This document shows positions 48,104 to 60,743 of a stretch of DNA of 64,000 bases, in pieces. Numbering within the stretch: position 1 is the stretch's first letter; each line of letters begins with the position of its first letter. The DNA is taken from assembly GCF_932294415.1 (NCBI RefSeq), contig NC_065535.1, positions 25,384,782 to 25,448,781 of the forward strand, in the 5' to 3' direction. Under the pieces are notes generated by a model. The model saw nothing but the letters and a program-made list of their open reading frames with translations. It was not told where the DNA came from and did not search any database. This stretch comes from Quercus robur (lineage: Eukaryota > Streptophyta > Magnoliopsida > Fagales > Fagaceae). The position numbers were made by a program, and so were the translations under genes.

Positions 48104-50018
48104 TGTGAGAGACCACACCCCCAGTCCTTTTTTTTTAAATGTTAGGCCAAACTCACGTGAATGAGTGGAGTCGTGTTATTGTCTCTCAAAATGGAGGTTC
48201 AATTTATTATATTTTTCCCTTTAGATTAAGGGTTTTACAATGGAGTTGCCACTTATTTAATTATTGGAAAAAAAAAGAAAACCATAATTGAAAAACTTAT
48301 CATTTTAATAATTTGAAATTGAGTTTACAATCGTTATGGGAAATTATATGGCTTTGGTCCTTAATACAATCTAAGATAAAGTACAATTTAGAAATTGAAA
48401 ATTGCAAGGATAAACATTGATCTATCAAATTTTGATCTAAGCTTGGAGGCTATGTTATAAGGTGGGGAGGTGTTAGGCACCCAGCTTGGCTGATGAAACC
48501 ATTCTTCTAGACTATGTGGCCAACATTTATATCATATCATCCAATACGCTATCAATCAATTTGCATGTTGAATTCAATGTGTGTGCATGTCATAAACCCT
48601 AATTCAATTTATTAAGTATTGTATTTGGATTTGAAATAAATTCTAGTGAATGTGTGTGGATGGTAATATCTTAAATTCAAGGATTTAAAAGAATTATGAA
48701 ACAACCATCTTTTTCATATTTTTGATGTGAATTTAAGATCAAAACTAGTGTTATGCATGAACATGTGATGAACAACTAAGAACATGTGAAGAACACATAA
48801 GAGCATTTAAGAACAATCAAACATATTGAAGAAATTTAAATAAACATTAGCATGCTCTAATCTTAAATTAACATTATAGCAACATGAAAAATGAGTTAAG
48901 GATAGAGATTATACTTGCATACAAAATCCACATGGTGGAGGAAGAGATTCTTGGTAGAAATCCTAAGGGTGGAGGAGAAAAGAAGAATTAGGAGAGGGAG
49001 AGTAAGTTTTACTCAATATCTTAAGTCTTAGGAAGACTAAGATATGACAAGATTACTCAACTTCACTAGAACTTAAGAGAGGAGAAGAGAGGGTGTTTTT
49101 GTCCTTTAGAATGGAGGAGAGTGAATGTTTATATAGTAGTGGTGGAGAAAATATGAATGAAATGTCATTTAATGAAGGTTGACAAAGGATCAAAAAGAAT
49201 CATGAACCTAGACCTTATTTTAGACTTTGGCGAAATTTGGTGCATTAAATGTAGAGATTGGTGGGAGCAAAGGGCAAACAAAATTCGGTTTTCTTATAGC
49301 TACTGTAACAGTATGCAAAGCCAAATTAAAAATATATATCTTACTCAATTCTGATTGGAACCATCTCATTCTTGTGCTTAAATTGAAGTCCTGGATGTCT
49401 AGTTTCTGAGAAAACTAACCTCATTCATAGATTCAAAATATTTTGAGAGATATCAACGAAATGGTGAGCAGATGTCATTTGTTAGAAAATAATTTCAGTA
49501 CAATTAACATTAATAAGCCCCAACTTAGTTTCCAATTAACATTAATAAACTCCAATCAGTCCCATTTCAAACATAATTAGTTCTAAGTTTATCCTAATTA
49601 AAAAGAAAATTGCACAAATTACTTATTGAATAATTAATGTTTGACTATCTAATTAATTAAGTACATGCAACCTTACCATTAAATGTAGTCCTAACCAATC
49701 AAATTATGACACGTCATTAATTTCAAATTGATTATAATTATAACCAATTGGAATCGATTGTTCATAATCACATATAGTCGGACTCAATTTGTGATAATGT
49801 ATCTCAGCCATTAAAACTTGATTTAATGATAACTTTCAATTTGATGGTTCGATGAGGGATTATGACCAGTCTATTTGATAGTTACAACATCAAGATTATT
49901 TTGGTGAAATGAAATTAAGAATCTAATGGCCAAAATTAAGATGCAAATTTTCAAGGTGAAATTACCTTTTTACCCTCCATGTAAGATTAAATGCGGATTG
50001 TAAATTGGGGTATCAAAA
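48104..50018 (+). mobile_element. Long solo LTR S2, 1915 bp
   Basis: Starts TGTGAGAGACCAC like S1; GGGTTTTACAATGGAGTTGCC near 48228 is shared with S3. Ends GGGGTATCAAAA, a degraded form of the family end. Target duplication ATGGT at 48099-48103 and 50019-50023. TATA-like GTTTATATAG at about 49129. No gene. Confidence 0.8.
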
Positions 50019-50023
50019 ATGGT

Positions 50024-50498
50024 AAGGTTGCATGCATCTAATTTAATTTGGAAACAAAGCATTAATTGATTCTTTGAAAAGCTAGTAAAAATTGATTAAT
50101 TGTTGAGCTTGTGGACCAAGAAAGTCTAAAAAATGGTTGAAATTTTGAAAGAATAAGATGTAATTGAAACGGAAATTGATGAAATGAAAAAGGAAAAGAT
50201 TTGGAAGGATTTAGGACCAAGTGCCAATGAGTACTTGGACCAGATCCCCCAAATCTCCTTCTCTTTTTGCTCCGACTTGCTCTCCACTTAGTTTGACTTT
50301 GCCCCTATATTTTTCACTCAGAAAACCTAATTTTCTTGAGTCTCACATTGCCCAGAGACTTATTCCAAACCCCCCCCAGCATCCAGTATAAAATACCTCT
50401 CTCCATCAACAGTTTAAAGCACATCAAGTCCCAAATCCAAACTCTTTTCTCGTCATCTCTATTCTCTAGAGTTAGTAATAGGAAGGTGTCTTTGGGTG
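50024..50498. other. Interval between solo LTRs with a TATA-like site
   Basis: AGTATAAAATACCTCTC at about 50387 followed by a CT-rich leader-like stretch looks like a promoter in the plus direction. The DNA continues after S3 at 52771. It may be part of another, unrecognised LTR. No coding region follows. Confidence 0.35.
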
Positions 50499-52770
50499 TG
50501 TAAAAATGTGTTCCCCCCTAGATCGAGGGTTTTACATGGAGTCGCCACTTATTTTATTTTAAAAGGAAAAACAAGAAAACCTTTAATGAAAAATACTTCT
50601 GTTGTATTAATGTATATGACAATTTACATCGAATTTTGTAACAAAAATTTACAATGCTTTTTGTCCTAGGTACAATCTAAGAAAAGTAAATTACATTGCT
50701 TTATTTCCTAGTTACATTCTAAAAAAAAGTAAAATTGTAAATACAAGAGCATTGTCTAGAACCCTTGATCTTGGTTCGGAGGCTAATTTACGAGATGGGA
50801 AGGGATTAAGCACCCATCTCGCCCGGTAAAACCGGTCTCCTAGGTTAAGGTGGCCAATGTCATGTCATGTCAAACAAATACAAAGAATATGTCATATAAA
50901 CATGTGATCTGCAGGAAGTGTAAATAAACATATGTTAGGGGAATTTGACATAAAGAGAAAAAATAAAAAATAAAAAAAAACTTGTTAGATAACAAAAATG
51001 AAGGTAATGGCATGTTCATCCAAGAGATCAATATAAATAAAGAATTCCTAACCTAGACATGTTCATCTAAGCATGTGAGGGAAAAACAAAATTGTCATAT
51101 TATTTGTCATCAACATAATTGCAAAGAGAAGTAAATAAAAATAAAACCTTTAAGCATATTTGATCATCCAAGCAATTATGAAGAGAAGTAAAGGAAAAAC
51201 CCTAGACATGTTTATCTAGACAAAATCAAAATACTTTGACATGTTTGTTCAAGCATTTAAAAAAGTAAAACAACTACCTAGACATGTTCATCTAAGTATC
51301 AAAGAGAAAATTGTGTTTTAGCCTAGAAGTGCTCATCTAAGCATTCAAAAGAAAATTGTGTATTGGCCTAGAAGTGTTCATCTAAGCATGTAAGAGAAAA
51401 CCAATAAGACATAGGCATGTTCATCCAAGCATAGCATAAAAGAAGTGAATAATGATTTGTAAGCATTTATTCTACCATGTATAAAGAATTAAAAAAAGTT
51501 AACTACTTACTAGCATAAATTAAAAGGGGAAATGATCACCTAAAGGGCTAGGGAGAAAGCAAGGAAGTACTCAACTACAACCAAAGTAAGAACAACGGTT
51601 GCTCAATAACTTTTTTTTTCTGCTTTCTCCCTAGCTCTCTAGAGGGAATTCCGAGTCCAGAGAATGGAAGAGGTCTTCTTTATTTATAGGGGAAGGGATG
51701 GCTTAGCTTTAAAGCTAAATTATTAGCTTTCTTCTGAAGCTAAGGGAGGAGATAATCTGTTTAAATGAGCTGGGGACGGATTTGGTGTTGATCTCCATTC
51801 AAATTTTGAAATAATGCTGCACCTGCTTCGTATTTTGGCTCTAATTTTCCGCTCAAAATTCCAATTGATTCAAGATGGGTGTTTTTTGAAAGGAAATTCA
51901 ATTATCTACAACTTTTTCAGAAATAGAGAAAGCCAAATTTCAACGTTATTCATGCCAAAAATGTGTTTCAAATTGCTGCTGAAAATAGTAACGTATTTTG
52001 AGCATTTTTGAATTTTTTCATAGGCTGTATCTGTTTCTTTACCCAATTTATTTTTCAAAAATATTTCTTCTGAAGCAAAGGGAAAGGATAAGTCTATTAG
52101 ATAGGCTTGAACAGATTTGACGTTGAACTCATTTGGAATTTTGAGAGAAAATTGAAGATAATGCTGAATTTATGTTGTCTTCTGCACCTGTTTCGTATTT
52201 TGGCCATAACTTGCTGCTCAAAATTCCAATTGATTCGGGATTGATTTTTTTTGAAAGGAAATTTAATTCTCTACAACTTTTATAGAAAATAGAGAAATCC
52301 AAATTTCAACGTTTTTCTGACCAAAAATGTGATTCAAGTTTCAGCTGAAGATAATGACGTTTTTTTGAGAATTTTTTCTTTTCTTTTTGATTTTTTCATG
52401 GATCATATCTCTGGAATTTTTTCAAAAGAGCAGATAAGATACCATAAAGAAAAACATTTTTTATTATTTTCTTTTTTTTTTAAAAATGAAATAAAATGAA
52501 ATCCAATCAAAAATCACACTTGATTAATTTTAAATTAATTCTTGTGAGAACCAATCAAAATTAAGTGTTTAGAATAGGACGCGATCAGGCCCATCGTGTA
52601 GGCAGGCCATGATCATTGAAAATTGCTTGTATGATAACTTTTAATCAGGTGGTCCGATCAAAACCCATGACATACCATTATGATCGTTAGAACATCAAGA
52701 TTTGTTTTGTATCACAAATCTAAAGATCTACCGGTTGGTTAAATGCAAGTTATAAAATTGGGTGTCTACA
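50499..52770 (+). mobile_element. Long solo LTR S3, 2272 bp
   Basis: TGTAAAAATGTG at the start, GGGTGTCTACA at the end, perfect target duplication GGGTG at 50494-50498 and 52771-52775. Shares GGGTTTTACATGGAGTCGCC near 50528 with S2, and a TATA-like TATTTATAGGGG at 51681. Two related ~390 bp halves (51780-52020 and 52130-52400) look like an internal duplication. Confidence 0.87.
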
Positions 52771-52860
52771 GGGTGTCTTGGACCTTCTAGTCTCAATTCA
52801 CTAGAAATATTGATAGTTTGGTCCTCTTGATCTTGAGCTACGATTTCCTATTCACGGACC

Positions 52861-52882
52861 TCTCCCCCCCCCCCCCCCCCCC
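52861..52882. repeat. Poly-C tract
   Basis: About 20 C in a row followed by CT-rich sequence; slippage-prone. Confidence 0.9.
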
Positions 52883-52929
52883 TCCCCCTCCCCCTCTCTA
52901 GAGAAGCTTTCTTGCTTGGAGTGTTGGTG

Positions 52930-53529
52930 CATGCATGTAAGGTTTCTAACATTTCTTTTTATTATGCCCTAGTTCTGTCTAGTTCTTCACATGTTCTTGG
53001 TTGTTTAACATGTTAGATCTAAGTTGTTATATTCTTGCATTTTTTTTAAGGTTTCAAATCAAATAACATGTTTATATGCTCTTAGATTAGAGTTAATCAC
53101 AAATCACACACATATTCACCATGTTCTTCAATACCAATTCCTTGCATGCCTAGAATAAGGTTTTATCATGCTCTTACTTGTTTCAATCTTTGCAATAATA
53201 TGTTTTTAGATGATATAAACTCTTGAATGATTTGATATGATCATTAGTCACTAAAGTCTAGAAGATTGGTTTCACCAAGCAAGTTGAATGCCTAACATTT
53301 TTCCAATCTTGTAACCTAAACTCCAAACTTAGATCAAAGATTAGTAGATAATGATTTTCCTTATAATTTTCAATTTTTAGATAGTAATTAGGAAAAAAAA
53401 TCATGTACCTTTGTTTTAGATTGTATCTAAGACTAAAATCATGTGATTTTTTGGTTATTATCAAGAAATATACATTTTTCAATTCATCAATAAAAGTGAT
53501 GTATTTTTTCAAGTTATTTTTTTATTTTT

Positions 53530-53566
<37 letters not shown>

Positions 53567-54164
53567 TAAGTGGTGATGGCATTGTAAAACCCTTAACCTT
53601 GCAGGGAAGATAAAAGCAGTAGAACCTTCACTCTTGAGAGGCACACAACACGACTTCACTTATTCACAGGGATTATGTATTGCAGGGTGTGGAAACATCA
53701 AGAAGCAGAACATGTCTACTTCTAGAAAACAAGAAATAAAACACACTTGCTTCTAAAAATAACCTTGAATACACAAGAGTTCCTTGAATCTACAAGGAGA
53801 AAGGGTTTGGAATCACTAGAAAATAGAAAGACAAAAGTCTGAATTTTATTGATTGAATAATTATTAAAAACGTGTATAGACTTAGGGGCTTATTTAAAAG
53901 CTCCGTAAAACTTAACAGACAAGAAAATATATTCTAAAATAACTCTTAATTAATATCTAACCATAACAGGAATCAAATTTGACCTAAAAAGCATTAAATG
54001 TACCTAAAAATAAGGAAATAAATCACCTAAACCTAAAATAACGTTTTTTTATATAAAAATACCAATGATAATAAATTATAATAATTAAATAGTAAATTGT
54101 GTCTTACATCATTATGCCAAAACCTTTGTTTGAGAGGTTTGGGCTGAGAGTGTGGTCTCTCATA
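52930..54164 (-). mobile_element. Related LTR fragment S4 in reverse orientation
   Basis: The reverse complement follows S2 from its start (TATGAGAGACCACACTC at 54164, on minus) through AGGGTTTTACAATG near 53590 to the ACATGTGAAGAAC region near 52990. Interrupted at about 53668-54110 by unrelated DNA. Left boundary unclear. An AT microsatellite lies at 53532-53560. Confidence 0.6.
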
Positions 54165-54329
54165 GTGTTTGTTAAGTGACACGTTGGCAACTGAGATGCA
54201 CTTAAGTCGTCTAAGCGGAGGTGAGTTTTTGGATGTAAAATCTAAACAACTATTAAAAAAACTTAAAAAAAAAAAAAAAAAGCACATGTCAGACAGCTAA
54301 AGTGTGTCTCAATTGCCAGTGTGTCACTT

Positions 54330-54854
54330 GATGAAAGCATAGTCTAGTCCACTAATGAAGGGGCTGTTTTTGCTTACGGAATAAGAGCTTTAGAGTGTAA
54401 AATCCTTTTTTTTTTTTTTTTTAATTTTTTAATTTTAGGTTGTAAAATATAAACAACCATAAACTTTAAGAGTGTATTTTACAATTTATCCTTAAGACTA
54501 TTAGGTGTAATATAGTAATATATTGCTTTGTTAGAGTAAAATTTTTAATACTCATTGTGTGTTTTTAAATTCAAATTTAACAATTTCTATTTCATTTGAC
54601 GAAAGCATAGTCTAGTCCACTAACGAAGGGGCTGTTTTTGCTTACGGAATAAGAGCTTTAGAGTGTAAAATCTAATTTTTTTTTTTAAATTTTAGGTTGT
54701 AAAAAATAAACAACCATAAACTTTAAGAGTATATTTTACAATTTATCCTTAAGACTATTATGTGTAATATAGTAATATACTGCTTTGTTAGAGTAAAATT
54801 TTTAATACTCATTGTGTGTTTTTAAATTCAAATTTAACAATTTCTATTTCATTT
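54330..54854. repeat. 268 bp tandem duplication
   Basis: 54330-54597 and 54598-54854 are near-identical, starting GATGAAAGCATAGTC / GACGAAAGCATAGTC and ending AACAATTTCTATTTCATTT. They differ mainly in the length of a T-run. The unit contains a MULE-type arm (ACTTTAAGAGTGTATTTTAC). Confidence 0.92.
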
Positions 54855-55282
54855 ATCTGAATCCTTAAATTCAATGGAAGCTAAAAGTGAACTTCTCTCC
54901 AATTTTTTCCTCATTCGGTAAATTATACCCAAAATAACTAAAAAAATCTCACTCCACATAACCCTTCTTTTATTTAACATTCAAATGAAAAAGAAATGAT
55001 TTTGGATATATGTAAAAAAAAAATAATAATAATAAATAAAATAAAATAAAAACTTCTTTTATTTGTTTCTTTCTTGAGCATGTCAAGTTGTCAACACTAA
55101 ACAGAACAATAACATCTCTATTAAGGGGAAAAAAAAGTCCTTTTGTACTCAGAATCGTAATTCATATCTCCACTCCTCAATTATTGTAACAATTAAATTA
55201 TATTTAAAAAAAGAAAAGAAAAGAAAAGAAATATTCATACTAGACCAATTAGCAAATAAACATATTGTAGATTATTACACTT
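54855..55282. other. 3' flank of the U-box gene
   Basis: AT-rich, with A-rich simple repeats at 55015-55060 and 55205-55235. Presumably holds the 3' UTR of the minus-strand gene; nothing else seen. Confidence 0.5.
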
Positions 55283-56515
55283 TCAACAAGGCATGATATG
55301 AGTAGTCTTGGTCTCATACCTCCTCAACGCACCATCACCACCACTACCACCAACCTTGCACCCAACTCTCAAAGTCTTAACTAACTCTCCACACATCCTC
55401 CTCACGTGCCCCTCACACTCACTCTGCATCACCAGCAGTATCTTAGTCACTCCATTACTCTTCACCACCACGTCCTTCACCTTCTTCTCCCCATGCACGC
55501 AACACAATCCCCACAGCATCGCCACCGCGTCTTCCGTCCCCGCCTTCATCAGCCGCTCCACCACCGCCGCTACGCACTTTGGGGCCTCGCTTATCGCGGA
55601 CCGCCCCTCCGGGCACGTCGAAACTCTTGACAATAGCTTCACACACTTGCCAGCTGTGGAGAGTTTGGTGTTAGGGTTCAAGAGTTTTTCTGAGAGAATC
55701 GGAATGAGCCTGAACCGGACGAGCCGGGGTTTCACTGAACGAGTCACTGACACCGCGATTAAACACGACAAAACGGCGTCGCATAGGTTGAAATCATTCT
55801 CGGAAGCTAACAAACGGAGCAGCACAGTGAGTATTTCTTCTTCTTCAGCGATTCTGCGTTTGGATTCGGTTACCTCAAGAGCGGCTAGATATTCCAAAAC
55901 CCTAGCAGACTCGATCTTCGAGTTTACACTTCCATTTCGCAAAAGCAAACAAATCGAAGCGAACCATTTTTGGTGATTGCTTCTGAAAATGGAAGAGTAA
56001 ACTCGTTCCTTAACTCCATTTTGCGACATAATCAGATCCAAAACCCTAACAACTAATTCCACAACCTCCATCTCCGCAATTTTGCAAAGAACACCAACGA
56101 TCGCCTCAACAAAGCCATCGAAATCCGCCAAAAACCTCCGGTTCTCGTCGCGAGCATTAGCGAACTCCACAATTTTTTCAAGGCAATCACGGCGGTCAAC
56201 GTTCTCGGTTATATTCTCGATGAAAACCCGAACTTGGTGAGAAGAGATCAACGACGCCGTCGCGGCGGCAGCGGTGGAGTGGTGGAGCCAGAGGTGGATG
56301 AGGCGGTGGAGAGTGAGGTTAGGGACGAAAATCTTAGAGGGAAGGACCTGCATGGTGGCGGGACACGTGTCGTGGCCTGATTCGAGCCAGTGCTGGATGC
56401 TGGAGCGGTCGTAGGTGACACCGGTGCAGAGGCTCACAGGGGATTTCATCACCTCCATCGAGATTGGGCACTTGAAGAGACTCGGTACAGTTATGTGCAG
56501 TTCCTCTCTACCCAT
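55283..56515 (-). CDS. PUB27: U-box E3 ubiquitin ligase, PUB27/28 type
   Basis: Single intact exon of 410 residues, normal for the U-box/ARM class. U-box at about 11-85 (PSLFKCPISMEVMKSPVSLC, VTYDRSSIQHWLESG, CPATMQVLPSK), which recruits the E2 enzyme; the rest is alpha-helical, leucine-rich and fits armadillo-type repeats (about 120-385) for substrate binding. MGREELHITVPS just before the U-box is a characteristic start for this subgroup, supporting this ATG. Known relatives act in ubiquitination during stress and defence signalling; specific substrate not inferable. GC content is visibly higher than the surroundings, as expected for a functional exon. PUB27 versus PUB28 cannot be decided by eye. 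Confidence 0.93.
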   Translation of the reverse strand: MGREELHITVPSLFKCPISMEVMKSPVSLCTGVTYDRSSIQHWLESGHDTCPATMQVLPSKIFVPNLTLHRLIHLWLHHSTAAAATASLISSHQVRVFIENITENVDRRDCLEKIVEFANARDENRRFLADFDGFVEAIVGVLCKIAEMEVVELVVRVLDLIMSQNGVKERVYSSIFRSNHQKWFASICLLLRNGSVNSKIESARVLEYLAALEVTESKRRIAEEEEILTVLLRLLASENDFNLCDAVLSCLIAVSVTRSVKPRLVRFRLIPILSEKLLNPNTKLSTAGKCVKLLSRVSTCPEGRSAISEAPKCVAAVVERLMKAGTEDAVAMLWGLCCVHGEKKVKDVVVKSNGVTKILLVMQSECEGHVRRMCGELVKTLRVGCKVGGSGGDGALRRYETKTTHIMPC

Positions 56516-58330
56516 TGTTTCTTTTGTTTTTCTGAGTAAAGTTTGGAGAGAAAGAACAGGAAGGGAGGTTGTTTTTAGTTACTTGAATTTAAGGGAGGGT
56601 GGGTGGGTCAAAGCTCAAAGGAGTGTGAATGTGACGTCGTTTTTGAATTTAATACTAAGAGGTAGTCGTTAGTCAAATGTGTTATGGGTACCAAAGTCTG
56701 AGCGTGTACCATGTGTCGTGACTATTAAAGTGATGACCCGTGGGGCATGACAGGTGGCAAGGGCACATCGTTTTCACTACAATTTTACAATAAAATCGAG
56801 TTACTTTCTAAAGACTAGTCATGATTCAATTAGAGAAGTGTTTAATACGCTACTAGTCTTGTTGCTTACACTTTTATATGCATTAAAATTATACTAAAAA
56901 CGTGATTTGAAGTCAGGGCTTTCAAGTTAAAAATCTTGACCTGTTCAATGCAATTTTGCGTGTGTTTAACAATTATTTTCATTCCATTTCGGAGCAATTA
57001 CAGTATGGGGTATTTATTTCACAAGGCGTACATATGTTTTTATAAACAGAAAATGTAACTTTTTTTTTTTTTTTTCCAGTTATAAAAACTCAAGTATGTG
57101 TAAAATACTATGAATGCGTTTGGAATTTGAGAAAAATTTAGCTTAATTTTTTTAGCTTATTTTTACTCATAAAGTGGGTTTAATGGCATTATTAAGTGAG
57201 TCCTATTGCTCCAAAAGTTAGCTTTTAGTTTTTTTTTTTACATATTTTCAGCAAAAAAATTTCAATTTCAGTAAAATAAACGGTTCATAAACACATTTTT
57301 TTTTTTTAAATTTATTACAATATACTTTTTATTTTAATAAGATGTTATTGGTTCTTACCTAGATCCATCACTAATATATTTTTTTTCCCTGCTATTAACA
57401 ACTTATTGTCTGAACTTTTTAAATTGTTATGCTAATAGTTTTTCCCTATCATTAACAACTTATTATCTAAACTTTTTGAAATTGTTGTGTTAATAACTTT
57501 TAATATTGTGTCCGTAGCGTTATTCAGCAGAGGGACACTATTGTCTCACCTACCAGGGAGGACTCGCTGACTGACTCAAACTGAGGACTATAAATATAAT
57601 CAAAATTCAGTATTGAGAGCTTTCAAGTTTGAAAATTTCCTCTCCGCGTATGTGTGTGGACTGTGGACCGTGTATTCCACTGCTAGCGAAGTCTTCTTTA
57701 ATTTGGGTCGGCACTGACGAGAGACGACCAAAGACTCCATTTATTAATCTCATGGTTCAATTTTTCTACAAATCCCCCAATAAAATTTACGGTTATTTAT
57801 TTATAAAGTCAATTGAATTGGCGTAATTGGAACGAAAATCCTCTGTCAAGGACCAATGCTCCGGCTAGTACCTCGGTAAGCCTAGACTTAAGCCACGGTT
57901 CCCATCTTGTTGTGCCCAACACGTCTTGACTCTTGAGGTTAGATTTTCTCCAAACGATGATGTTTCGTTAGACAAAAATATTCGTTGAAATTGAAACATA
58001 AAAAGGAAGCTAAGAGCAAGGAAAAAGTTTACCCCTATGTCGGTTAATTTTGAAGAAATTTTTCCTCCAACTCATTACGCAACAATTGAAATGGGCAGTC
58101 ACATGAAATTTCTCTCCAACTCATTACGTTATAATTGAAATGGTTATCCATTTGTACTATTAGTCACATGATATTTTCAATAAGTCATATGATTTGTTTA
58201 AATAATATACGCGGATAATCTTATAAATGATCATGTATTGATTTGGACGAAAAATGTCTCTTTTAGAGAAACAAGTAAACAACAATTCTACAATCTTTGA
58301 GTTTAGTTTGATTTCAAATTGCATAAATTC
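56516..58330. other. Upstream of the U-box gene, repeats, no gene
   Basis: 56520-56700 is presumably its promoter and 5' UTR, without an obvious TATA box. A MITE-like stretch (57111-57290) uses the same TTTCAGCAAAA/AATTTCAATTTC phrases as 30304-30500. A ~60 bp near-duplication (CATTAACAACTTATT) lies at 57381-57498. A TATA-like CTATAAATATAATC at 57586 has no gene after it. Confidence 0.45.
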
Positions 58331-58339
58331 TATATGGGT

Positions 58340-58985
58340 TACTATACGGGGTAGGACCCAGTGGGCCTTGGACCCTAGCCTTGTGGCACCATATGGGGGA
58401 GGACCCCAGGCTCGTTGGGCCTTGGGCCCTGACCTTGAGATACAATGCCTGACCTTATCCCCATTGGATCAATGACCTCGATCCGAATGCACCTCGAAAC
58501 CTAGTCTGAGCCCCAAAACCATAATGAGGCCATTATGTCTTGAATGTCAAAAGCGAGCCCCTCCTGATTAGCTCTAACTTGGTCGGGAGTGTGATTGCTC
58601 GGGGATACAAGGTCACATTGGTCTGATATTGCTTTGGGGAGTATATCTATCGAACAGCCTTTTGGTGGCAAGAACCAATTCCAATGCCATTACCACTATT
58701 CCCAACGGTACCTCCACTTAGAAACGATGGAATTGGACCCCCATCCACACGAGTGAGATCAGAAAATAACCATAACATGTCCACTTACCTCCAACTATAA
58801 AAGGGAGGATAGGGTGAGAGGTTTGGGGGGTCGGCATGGCTAGAGGAAAAAGAAAACATAGAAAAGAAAGAGAGAGAGTAGCCATATCAAGAGAAAAGGG
58901 GAGTAATTCTGTGAGGAAAGAGAGAGGGGTTTGTAAAAACAAGAGTGTGTAATTAGGTTTCCGAGCAAAGGGACTACCTATAATA
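58340..58985. mobile_element. Possible LTR fragment
   Basis: Locally GC-rich stretch in AT-rich DNA, with repeated GGGCCTTGG-type phrases and ACTATAAAAGGGAGG at 58793 followed by a purine-rich leader, as in U3/R of some plant LTRs. Ends not defined and no target duplication found. Confidence 0.35.
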
Positions 58986-59606
58986 GGAAACTCAAAGCCC
59001 ACAATATAAATAAGTTGTGAGCCCAAGTATAGATTGAGCCTGCTGACTATATCTAGGGTGCGCATAGTTACATTTAGGGGTGTGCTTGAGTTGAGTTTGA
59101 GGGCTTTTTCAAATTTATCCAACTTTAACAAGGTGAGAAATTCCCAACCACCATATGTAGAAACAAAACCCATTCAAAGCATATTGGTTAGGTTGGGTTA
59201 CCGATTGGGCTTAAATGTTTCATGTCCTTATTAAAAAATTGGGCTCTCAGTTAATTATTTAAGTTTTTTATTTTCAAAAAAGTTGTTACTATTAACATTA
59301 CACACTTAAATTATATTCTAAATTTATCAAAACTAATTCTCAAAATACCAAAATAAATCAAATAAAAGAGTTAAAATAAAATTTTATAAAATTATCCTAT
59401 ATATATTGGTTAGATGAGTTGAAAAAATTACAATCCGAACTTGACTAAATTCGAGGCTAAAAACAAAAATTCCAACCAACCCAACCCAATTCAAGAGTTG
59501 GTTCAATTTTAGTCCCTTAAATTAGCCCAAAACCCATACAATGCATAGGAAAGTTATTAAACATGAAATCTAAACAATATCACCCCTTAATTTCAAAACT
59601 ATTAGG

Positions 59607-60256
59607 GTTTGTTTAGTAAGAGTATTTAAATATAGTGTTTTGTTTTGCAATCCATAAAATGGTGGGTCCCACACTTGAATTTATTGTTTGGCTGATGTTC
59701 TCTAGATACAATTTTCAAAAAATTGTATCCTATTTTCCTTGTTTAGAACATGATTTTGAAAACGGATAAGAGGGTGTTTTCAAGATACAAAAAATGCTTT
59801 TAATGATATAGTTAAATTAATTGAAAACAATAGACTCCATTGATTTGTCCAAACTCTTTTATTCCCTAAATTAAGGAGTTTATCTTTATCACAAAAAAAT
59901 TCTCATACTTCAAATTTGAAACTTATATATCATTATAAAAAAAAATAAAAAAATTAAAAAAGATACATGAGCTCTATTCACTTATCATTATCTAAAAAAA
60001 GTAATCTACAAATTTTACACGTTACTTTTTGTAATTTAAAAAAAAAATACATAAAAAATAGAAATGGTCTTGCAAACATTTTTTTTTTCAATATTTTGAA
60101 AATTGTTCTTAAAAGTGGGAGCCAAACACGTATAATGTAAAAATTATTATTCGAAAAGTAGTTTCAATTTCAATTTTTTGAAAATTATTTTCATACTGTT
60201 TAAAAAAAAACAAAAAAACAAAAAACAAAACAAAAATCTTCTTACCAAACAGGCAT
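59607..60256. mobile_element. Probable MITE or MITE cluster
   Basis: GGGTTTGTTTAGTAAGAG after TTA at the left mirrors CTTCTTACCAAACAGGCAT before TTA at the right. Interior is AT-rich with A-runs. Similar terminal GTTTGGTAA phrases to the elements at 38771 and 34862. Confidence 0.5.
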
Positions 60257-60743
60257 TTAACATTTTGAAAATAGCTTAGTGTTTTGCTCTGTTTTTTTAA
60301 AGTAGATTTTGATAAAACTGTTTGATAACATACCTCTTATTTTATCTCAATAGAAGACTATTTGATTTTATTCGTGCAGTAAGTCCAGCCAAACTTTCAT
60401 GGCCTATTTGGTTTTGCAATTGGTTTAATTTTTACATGTACCAGTGAGTAATTGGTCTATAAATTAGTTTTTTTTTTTTTTTTTTTGTTTTTAAGTTGTC
60501 TTTTTGCAGTATACTAACATTTCACTTTTAAATATTGGAAGACTTGGTGTTTGTTTATGAACAACTTACCTAGTTTTTTGTTGAAAATGTGCTAAAATAT
60601 ACTTGTACCTTGAAATTTTTTGAAAAAGTGAGAAAATGCGGATAAATGTGAGGTTCTAAAAAATTGTACATAAAAACTAAAAGCTAAAAGCTAAATCTGA
60701 TACCAAACAGACTCTTGGTTTGACTTAATCCTTTTTAATTGTT

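Noticed and set aside
55308-55976. 222-codon plus-strand frame
   Set aside because: Lies opposite the U-box gene, which has clear domain homology; GC-rich antisense frame.
57586-57826. Promoter plus small gene (CTATAAATATAATC followed by a 65-codon frame)
   Set aside because: The frame has no homology-like features and nothing else supports a gene.
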